A DNA stretch of 34,993 bases from NCBI GenBank assembly GCA_934647165.1, contig CAKUFA010000026.1:1-34993 (forward strand), given 5' to 3'. Below, one piece after another: positions 29,272-34,993 of this stretch. Origin of the DNA: an uncultured Clostridia bacterium (lineage in GTDB: Bacteria > Bacillota > Clostridia > Christensenellales > Aristaeellaceae). Both the position numbers and the translations under genes were made by a program. Under the pieces are notes generated by a model that was not told where the DNA came from, did no database searches, and saw only the letters and a program-made list of their open reading frames with translations. Every line of letters begins with the position of its first letter. The first letter of the stretch is position 1.

Positions 29272-30471
29272 ATGGCATTGACCATCTCCCATAGGGTTCA
29301 AAATATCGCACCGTCCCTTACACTGCAAATTGACGCACGCGCCAAGGAAATGCGCGCTGCCGGGCTGGATGTGATCGGTTTTGGCGCAGGCGAGCCGGAC
29401 TTTCCCACCCCCCAATATATCTGTGATGCAGCCAAGGAAGCCATTGACCTGGGTTTGACTCGTTATACCCCTGCCGCAGGCACCAAGGAGCTGCGCAAGG
29501 CCATCTGCGAAAAGCTGCGCAAGGATAACGATATGACCTATACCTATGGCGATATTCTGGTGTCCAACGGCGCCAAGCATACGCTGTATACCATCTTCCA
29601 GGCCATCCTTGACCCCGGCGACGAGGTGTTGATCCCCACCCCCTGCTGGGTCAGCTATCCGGAAATGGTGCGCATGGCGGGCGGCGTGCCCGTGTTTATC
29701 CCGGCGGACGAAAGCACGGACTTTATTCCCACCAACAAGGACATCGCCAGCCGCGTGACCCGCCGCACCAAGGCGATTATTATCACCAGCCCGTCCAACC
29801 CCAACGGCAGCGTGTGGAGCCGTGAACAGCTGCAATTTGTGGCGGATCTGGCCGTGAGCCACCCTTTCTATGTGGTGAGCGATGAAATTTATGAAAAATT
29901 GCTCTATGACGGGCGCGAGCATCTTTCCATCGCGCAGTTGGGCGAGCAAATCAAAGCGCAGACCTTCCTTGTCAACGGCATGAGCAAGGCTTATGCCATG
30001 ACTGGCTGGCGCATCGGCTATGTAGCCGGCCCCAGGCACGAAATCACCGCAATGGCTTCCTTCCAGTCCCAGGCCACCAGCAACGCGAACTCCATCGCCC
30101 AGTATGCCGCCATGAAAGCCTTGCAGGGCGACCAGAGCTGTGTGAAGGAAATGGTGGCAGAGTTTGAACGCAGACGCAACGCCATGGTGGAAAAAATCAA
30201 CAGCATTCCCCGCATCTCCTGCCGCAAACCCGCAGGCGCATTCTATATTATGATGAACATCAAGCAACTGCTGGGCAAGCACTACAACGGCCGCATGCTG
30301 GAATCCTCCATGGACTTTGCCGAGCTTCTGCTGGCGGAAAAGCAGGTGGCCGTGGTGCCCGGTGTAGCCTTTGAAGCGGAGGGCTTCTGCCGGTTGAGCT
30401 ATGCCGCATCCATGGACTCGTGCATGCGCGGGCTGGATCGCATTGCAGAATTTGTGGATTCCCTCAGCTGA
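29272..30471 (+). CDS. PLP-dependent class I/II aminotransferase (aspartate aminotransferase type)
   Basis: 399 residues, fold type I. The PLP lysine is Lys239 in NGMSKAYAMTGWRIGY. GAGEPDFPTP near the N-terminus, the SPSNPNG loop and a C-terminal CRLSYA (the substrate carboxylate-binding arginine) match the aspartate aminotransferase subgroup. It most likely moves amino groups between aspartate (or another amino acid) and 2-oxoglutarate; exact substrates cannot be read from sequence. The ATG at 29272 has AGGAGG upstream. The next gene, a citrate synthase, supplies the route to 2-oxoglutarate and glutamate, so the pairing is sensible. Confidence 0.88.
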   Translation: MALTISHRVQNIAPSLTLQIDARAKEMRAAGLDVIGFGAGEPDFPTPQYICDAAKEAIDLGLTRYTPAAGTKELRKAICEKLRKDNDMTYTYGDILVSNGAKHTLYTIFQAILDPGDEVLIPTPCWVSYPEMVRMAGGVPVFIPADESTDFIPTNKDIASRVTRRTKAIIITSPSNPNGSVWSREQLQFVADLAVSHPFYVVSDEIYEKLLYDGREHLSIAQLGEQIKAQTFLVNGMSKAYAMTGWRIGYVAGPRHEITAMASFQSQATSNANSIAQYAAMKALQGDQSCVKEMVAEFERRRNAMVEKINSIPRISCRKPAGAFYIMMNIKQLLGKHYNGRMLESSMDFAELLLAEKQVAVVPGVAFEAEGFCRLSYAASMDSCMRGLDRIAEFVDSLS

Positions 30472-30518
30472 TGAAAAAATGCATCGGAAATGCAGGACTT
30501 CTTGCAGGATTTTCATCA
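30469..30518. repeat. Long-loop inverted repeat after the aminotransferase
   Basis: TGATGAAAA (starting at the stop codon) pairs with TTTTCATCA (30510-30518) across a 32-nt loop with short direct repeats TGCAGGA. There is no T-run, so read-through into the next gene is possible. I see no convincing promoter for that gene in 30519-30607. Confidence 0.4.
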
Positions 30519-30607
30519 ACAATAGCAAAATGAATTGCTAGAAAACGGTTGCAGGCCTTGTGCCCGGCGCTTTCGCAGATTTTCCCCCTAGAAGGAGGTC
30601 GTTCATT

Positions 30608-32002
30608 ATGCTGGAGTTTGACCCCAAATTGAACCTGATTATGCAGGCTAAGTATAAATACAGCCTGCAGGATGTAGCAGAACCTAACCTGTATCGGGAA
30701 ATTTATGATTATGAGCACATTCCGAAAATCGCCTTCAACATGCGCCATGTGCCGGAGGATATGCCGGAGGAAATTTGGCTGACGGACACGACCTTCCGGG
30801 ACGGGCAGCAATCAGTAAGCCCCTTCACCCCTGCACAGATTGTGCACCTGTTCAAGCTGATGAGCCGCCTTGGCGGCCCCAAAGGGCTTGTTCGGCAAAG
30901 CGAGTTTTTCCTTTATACCGATAAGGACAAGGAAGCGCTTCGCCGCTGCCAGGATCTTGGCCTGAAGTTTCCCGAAATCACCACATGGATTCGCGCCAAT
31001 GAGAAGGATTTTCAGTTGGTGAAACAGGCCGGTGTGCAGGAAACGGGCATCCTTGTTTCCTGCAGCGATTATCACATTTTCCATAAGATGCACCTGACCC
31101 GCCGCCAGGCGATGGACAAGTACCTCGGCATCGTCAAGGAAGCGTTGAATCAGGGCATCCGCCCCCGCTGCCACTTTGAGGACATCACCCGTGCGGACTT
31201 CTACGGCTTTGTAGTGCCCTTTGCTGAGGAATTGATGGCTCTCAGCCAGGAAAGCGGCATCCCCATCAAAATTCGTGCCTGCGACACCATGGGCTTTGGC
31301 GTAACGTATTACGGCACAGCGCTTCCCCGCAGTGTGCCGGGCATTGTCTACGGTCTGCGGCACTATGCCGAGGTACCCTCCGCGCAGTTGGAGTGGCATG
31401 GCCACAACGATTTCTACAAGGTGGTTTCCAACGCCGGCGCTGCATGGATGTACGGCTGCTCGAGCGTCAACTGCTCGCTGCTGGGCATTGGCGAGCGCAC
31501 CGGCAACTGCCCGTTGGAGGCCATGGCCATTGAGTATCAGGCGCTGCGCGGCACGGACGACGGCATGGACCTCACGGCCATCACTGAAATTGCCGATTAT
31601 ATGGAGCGGGAAATCGGCATCGAAATTAGCCCCAGGCAGCCCTTTGTCGGCCGGCACTTTAACGTCACCCGTGCCGGCATCCATGCCGACGGCATGCTCA
31701 AGGATGAGGAGATCTACAACATTTTTGACACCGCGGCTCTGCTCAACCGGCCTGCCACCGTTGCGGTGGACTCCCACTCCGGCCTTGCAGGCGTTGCCCA
31801 TTGGATCAACAGTTATTTCCGCCTGAAGGGTGACAACATGGTTGCCAAGGATGATCCGCTGGTTGTCAGTATTCGCGCTCAGGTGGATGCGCTCTACGCG
31901 CAGGGCCGCAACACCGTCATGGGGGATGAGGAACTGGAGGTTATGGTGCGCAACAACGATGTGGATCGTTATGAGCATCTGCTGTTCCACAAGAGCCACT
32001 AA
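30608..32002 (+). CDS. Re-type citrate synthase (DRE-TIM metallolyase family)
   Basis: 464 residues, a TIM-barrel enzyme of the isopropylmalate/homocitrate synthase superfamily. It has DTTFRDGQQ (60-68), EDITRAD, DTMGFGVTY, HGHND (His264, His266, metal ligands) and NCSLLGIGERTGN. AEPNLYRE near the start, the short C-terminus and the NVTRAGIHADGMLKDEEIYN segment resemble the Re-citrate synthase of Clostridium kluyveri, not the longer LeuA. It would condense acetyl-CoA with oxaloacetate to citrate, using a divalent metal, in anaerobes lacking the usual Si-type enzyme. Identification rests on remembered family sequence, so homocitrate synthase remains possible. An AAGGAGG site precedes the ATG. 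It is probably co-transcribed with the aminotransferase. Confidence 0.72.
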   Translation: MLEFDPKLNLIMQAKYKYSLQDVAEPNLYREIYDYEHIPKIAFNMRHVPEDMPEEIWLTDTTFRDGQQSVSPFTPAQIVHLFKLMSRLGGPKGLVRQSEFFLYTDKDKEALRRCQDLGLKFPEITTWIRANEKDFQLVKQAGVQETGILVSCSDYHIFHKMHLTRRQAMDKYLGIVKEALNQGIRPRCHFEDITRADFYGFVVPFAEELMALSQESGIPIKIRACDTMGFGVTYYGTALPRSVPGIVYGLRHYAEVPSAQLEWHGHNDFYKVVSNAGAAWMYGCSSVNCSLLGIGERTGNCPLEAMAIEYQALRGTDDGMDLTAITEIADYMEREIGIEISPRQPFVGRHFNVTRAGIHADGMLKDEEIYNIFDTAALLNRPATVAVDSHSGLAGVAHWINSYFRLKGDNMVAKDDPLVVSIRAQVDALYAQGRNTVMGDEELEVMVRNNDVDRYEHLLFHKSH

Positions 32003-32018
32003 TAAAGAAACCAACATA

Positions 32019-32074
32019 AAAGCCGAGCCCTGGGAGGGAAGACAGCATTCCCCCGCCATGGCTCGGTTTTTTTC
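32019..32074. terminator. Terminator between the citrate synthase and the rhamnosidase
   Basis: AAGCCGAGCC...TGG...GGGAA pairs with TTCCC...CCA...GGCTCGG, followed by seven T. It is well suited to the plus strand and possibly used by both convergent genes. Confidence 0.82.
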
Positions 32075-32113
32075 TTGACGTCAGCCTTTCGGCTGCGCTT
32101 TGTTTTCCATCCT

Positions 32114-34873
32114 TCAGATGCCCTGCTGCGCCTTTTTCAGCTCCCTGTCAAGCTCTGCGATTGCCTGCGGCGACAACTCCGCAAAGGGGGATTCCGTCAC
32201 CTGCCGCATGGTGCACATTTCATATTGGAACGCAACGCCCCGCAGTGCCCGCGGGAACAGCCGCTCAAGCACCGCATGGGCAGCAGGATCTTCCACCAGC
32301 TGCCGCCAGGGAGTATCAATACCCGCAGGCTCGGGCATGGGAAGGGTCACGGTAAACGTGTATTGCCCGGCCGTCAACGTGCTCGAATGTGCATCGCCGG
32401 GCAGGGTGAGCGTAGCCACTGTACCAAAGGGCACCGTGATCTCAAAAATGCATTCATCACCCTGCCAGCGCCATTGCACGCTGCAATCGCCGTTGCCGGT
32501 CTTCAGCCGCGCCTGCGCGTGGGCAAAGCTGCGGTCTGGCACCGGTTGCATCACCACGTGCCGGAATGCAGGAACCTCCTCGTCCGGAGCAATGCCGCCC
32601 ATGGTTCGAACCATCCACGCCAGCACGGAGCCGTAGGCATAGTGGTTGAAGGAGTTCATGCCGTCTCTGTTCATTTCACCATCCGGTTCAATGGAGTTCC
32701 ACCGTTCCCAAATGGTGGTTGCGCCACGGTTCACTTCATATAGCCAGCCAGGATATTCCTCTCTTGTGAGCAGGGCATAGGCCAGGTCGCTATTGCCGCC
32801 CATGGTCAGCGCATGCAGGAGCCACGGGGTACCTACAAAGCCGGTTTCCAGGCTCCGACCTGCATCGTCTATCTTGCGCCTGAGTAAGCGATGCGCCCGT
32901 GCAAGCGCCTCCTCCGTGGGGCAAAGGTGCAGATAAATCACCAGGACGCAAGCCGTCTGCGTCTGCACAGCCAAGTTCCCTGTAGGCGTAAAATATTCAT
33001 TCTGAAAATCCTTTTTGATGGCCTGTGCAAGGGCTGCATAGGTCTTTTCTGTTTCCACATCGTCCAACACATGCGCCGCCTTCGCCGTCAGCACAGTGGA
33101 GTAGTAATAATAGGCAGTGGCAATCATGTCCCTGTCTGTTCCTCCATAGACGCTGTTGCCATCCAGTGCCAGCCAGTCGCCCAGCTGAGGCGCGCCCTTC
33201 CACAGATGTCCGTGCCCCAATCGCGCACAGTCCGCGGTCACATAGTCCACCCAGTCCTTCATACCGGGCAGCGCCTGACGAAGCACCTGCTTATCGCCGC
33301 TGTGGACATAGTTCGTCCACGGCACCACGGTGGCGGCATCGCTCCATGCCGCGCCGCCCGCCAGTTCATAGCCCGCCATAGGGGACACAAAGGGCACGCT
33401 GCCATGGAGCTTTTTCTGATCGCTGCGCACGTCCTGCATAAATTTCATCAAGAAGGCCGTGCAATCCGCATTAAAACACGCCGTGTCGCTGAACACCTGA
33501 ATATCGCCCGTCCAGCCCATGCGTTCATCCCGTTGCGGGCAGTCGGTAGGGATATCTACAAAGTTGCCCTTCTGGCTCCACCACACGTTATCCACCAGCC
33601 GGTTCACCTTTGCATTGGACGTCTCCACAAAGCCCGTTCGTTCCATATCGGAATAGATCACGCAGCCGGTGAAATTTTCTGGCCGGGCCTCCATACCCTC
33701 CACCGAAAGGTAGCGGAAGCCGAAGAACGTGAAATGCGGCCGCACCACCCGCCGGATGCCGTCGGACACATAGGTGAAGGTACACTTGGCTTTGCGCAGG
33801 TTTTCCCGGTAGAGTTTGCCATCGCGCAGAATCTCCGCAAACTTCAGCGTCACCACCGTTCCCTTGGGCGCATCGCACACAAACTCCACCCAGCCTACCA
33901 TGTTCTGTCCAAAGTCCAGAATTTCCGACGCGCCGGGCACTGTCTGGCAGGCACGCTTTTCCTGCACGCGCAGCAGCGGCGCACGCCGCGGCGTAAGCAG
34001 CGCCATGTTTAGTGGGAAGGGCACTGCATTTGTCTCCGGCGCCAGGTTCAGCAAATTCGCATCCAACGTTTCTCCATCATAGATGCTGTCCATCTGCACC
34101 GCGCCCCGGGCAATCTGCCAGCTTTCATCCGTGCACACCAACTGCTCCGTACCGTCCTGATAGGGAATGTGCAATTCGGCCAGGAGCGAATAATCCGTGC
34201 CGTAGTCCTTCATGCGAGGCTTGAGGCTGTAATGTCCCTTGTACCAGCCGTCGCCCAGCATCACGGTCAGCACATTTTCGCCTTCTTTGGGACAGACCAT
34301 CAGGGTTTGATAATGCAGGCAGGTGTCATAGGTATGAAAGCCTGGGCTCAGCACCTCTTCGCCCAGCTTTTCACCGTTGAGATATGCCTCGTACATGCCA
34401 AGCCCCAGGATGTACAGCCGCGCCGCTTTTGCACCCGGACGCACCGTAAAACGTTTCACGAACACCGGATGCACATCCCGCCCCAGGGGCGAACCAATGG
34501 CTTTCGCCTGCCATGCCTCGCCCTGCTTGGCTGTTTCAAACCAATCCCAGGCGCTCCAGCCCTCTTCGTGGGCGTCCGTTCGCACAAACACGCGCCAATA
34601 GTAGCGTGTGCGCGGCTCAAGCGTCATGGGCAGTTCCCAGCCCAGGTTATCCATGCCGCTGAGGACACGCCCCGTCCGTGCGTCCTGATGCATGGGCACA
34701 AGCCCTGTGTCCAGCAGGCATTCGCCGCTTTCCGGATTCAGCGACACCTGCACGCGGGAAGACAGCAGGTGCGTTCCGGCACTTTCCGCAACGGCATAGC
34801 TCAGGCATGCGCGCGGCATGTCAAAACCCAGGGGCCGATGGAGATGGTTCACCTTCATTCGCTCAATTCTCAT
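32114..34873 (-). CDS. Alpha-L-rhamnosidase, GH78
   Basis: A 919-residue glycoside hydrolase that removes terminal L-rhamnose from plant glycosides or polysaccharides. The N-terminal beta domains (about 1-330, including the carbohydrate-binding-like region with LGLGMYEAYLNGEKLGEEVLSP) precede an (alpha/alpha)6 barrel. The GH78 motif DCPQRDERMGWTGD holds the general acid Glu450, and TIWERW holds the putative base Glu723. A C-terminal beta-sandwich follows. No signal peptide is visible, so the enzyme is probably cytosolic and acts on imported oligosaccharides. The frame continues upstream, but the ATG at 34873 (MRIERMKVNHLHRPLGF) follows AAAGGA and fits the family start; MKVNHL at 34858 is an alternative. 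It converges on the citrate synthase gene. Confidence 0.93.
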   Translation of the reverse strand: MRIERMKVNHLHRPLGFDMPRACLSYAVAESAGTHLLSSRVQVSLNPESGECLLDTGLVPMHQDARTGRVLSGMDNLGWELPMTLEPRTRYYWRVFVRTDAHEEGWSAWDWFETAKQGEAWQAKAIGSPLGRDVHPVFVKRFTVRPGAKAARLYILGLGMYEAYLNGEKLGEEVLSPGFHTYDTCLHYQTLMVCPKEGENVLTVMLGDGWYKGHYSLKPRMKDYGTDYSLLAELHIPYQDGTEQLVCTDESWQIARGAVQMDSIYDGETLDANLLNLAPETNAVPFPLNMALLTPRRAPLLRVQEKRACQTVPGASEILDFGQNMVGWVEFVCDAPKGTVVTLKFAEILRDGKLYRENLRKAKCTFTYVSDGIRRVVRPHFTFFGFRYLSVEGMEARPENFTGCVIYSDMERTGFVETSNAKVNRLVDNVWWSQKGNFVDIPTDCPQRDERMGWTGDIQVFSDTACFNADCTAFLMKFMQDVRSDQKKLHGSVPFVSPMAGYELAGGAAWSDAATVVPWTNYVHSGDKQVLRQALPGMKDWVDYVTADCARLGHGHLWKGAPQLGDWLALDGNSVYGGTDRDMIATAYYYYSTVLTAKAAHVLDDVETEKTYAALAQAIKKDFQNEYFTPTGNLAVQTQTACVLVIYLHLCPTEEALARAHRLLRRKIDDAGRSLETGFVGTPWLLHALTMGGNSDLAYALLTREEYPGWLYEVNRGATTIWERWNSIEPDGEMNRDGMNSFNHYAYGSVLAWMVRTMGGIAPDEEVPAFRHVVMQPVPDRSFAHAQARLKTGNGDCSVQWRWQGDECIFEITVPFGTVATLTLPGDAHSSTLTAGQYTFTVTLPMPEPAGIDTPWRQLVEDPAAHAVLERLFPRALRGVAFQYEMCTMRQVTESPFAELSPQAIAELDRELKKAQQGI

Positions 34874-34930
34874 GCATAGACCCGTCCTTTCTGAAAAATA
34901 GCCATACGATTTTTTGATGTTAAGGCAATA

Positions 34931-34952
34931 CCGCACAAATGAGTTGGTGCGG
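34931..34952. repeat. Inverted repeat upstream of the rhamnosidase
   Basis: CCGCAC-N10-GTGCGG, 58 bp upstream of the start codon. It could be an operator or part of a repeat that runs off the right edge. Confidence 0.35.
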
Positions 34953-34993
34953 AGGCGAATGAATTTTTCGTCAGATGCAATGGCAGATTTTGA

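Noticed and set aside
34874..34993. Insertion-sequence end at the right edge
   Set aside because: The CCGCAC/GTGCGG repeat could be an element terminus, but too little sequence remains to see a transposase or target duplication.

Overview
The window looks like chromosome of a GC-rich gut-type Firmicute (class Clostridia). The evidence is the strong AGGAGG ribosome-binding sites, an IreB-family phosphoprotein, an IscR-IscS-IscU cluster, a DUF975 membrane protein, a Re-type citrate synthase and many intrinsic terminators. Most genes are housekeeping. The left edge, the intergenic repeats and a lipoprotein/c-di-GMP operon are the accessory-looking parts.

Layout. 1-850: start of an excisionase-like gene (minus) divergent from an XRE repressor (plus), with paired operator-like boxes between them, ending at a bidirectional terminator shared with guaA. 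909-4226: guaA (minus) and a DEAD-box RNA helicase (plus), back to back, the helicase mRNA apparently starting with a hairpin. 4329-5588: ireB overlapping an aldo/keto reductase with a ferredoxin tail. 5598-10541: sbcDC (minus) and pgsA (plus) from overlapping divergent promoters. 10633-12742: ECF sigma factor and membrane-anchored putative anti-sigma factor. 12750-13016: a small heavy-metal-associated protein. 13085-18427: a minus-strand operon of substrate-binding lipoprotein, Cache-PAS-GGDEF-EAL protein and carbon-nitrogen hydrolase. 18476-20901: a secreted protein with a possible dead trypsin-like domain, and a zinc-ribbon membrane protein. 20958-21210: a six-hairpin intergenic array carrying a dispersed repeat. 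21274-23528: iscR-iscS-iscU with an IscR-like operator. 23679-27507: prfC-typA, preceded by a roughly 200-nt leader with a possible small ORF. 27547-28996: DUF975 protein followed by three tandem copies of a roughly 138-bp repeat. 29067-32074: aminotransferase and Re-citrate synthase. 32114-34873: GH78 alpha-L-rhamnosidase (minus).

How genes may work together. IscR probably represses its own iscS/iscU operon in response to Fe-S status. RF3 and TypA, two translational GTPases, appear co-transcribed. SbcC and SbcD form one nuclease complex. The sigma factor and overlapping membrane protein form a cell-surface signalling pair. The lipoprotein has no permease genes beside it, so it may act as an extracellular receptor for the co-encoded c-di-GMP enzyme (inference).

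The most unusual signals are the dispersed 42-43-bp core next to a hairpin (20979-21021 and, inverted, 27430-27471), the 3 x 138-bp tandem repeat (28531-28938), the orphan lipoprotein/GGDEF-EAL operon, the prfC-typA leader ORF and the paired AAAATGCATTTT palindromes ahead of the aminotransferase. No tRNA, rRNA, CRISPR array or complete insertion sequence was seen.
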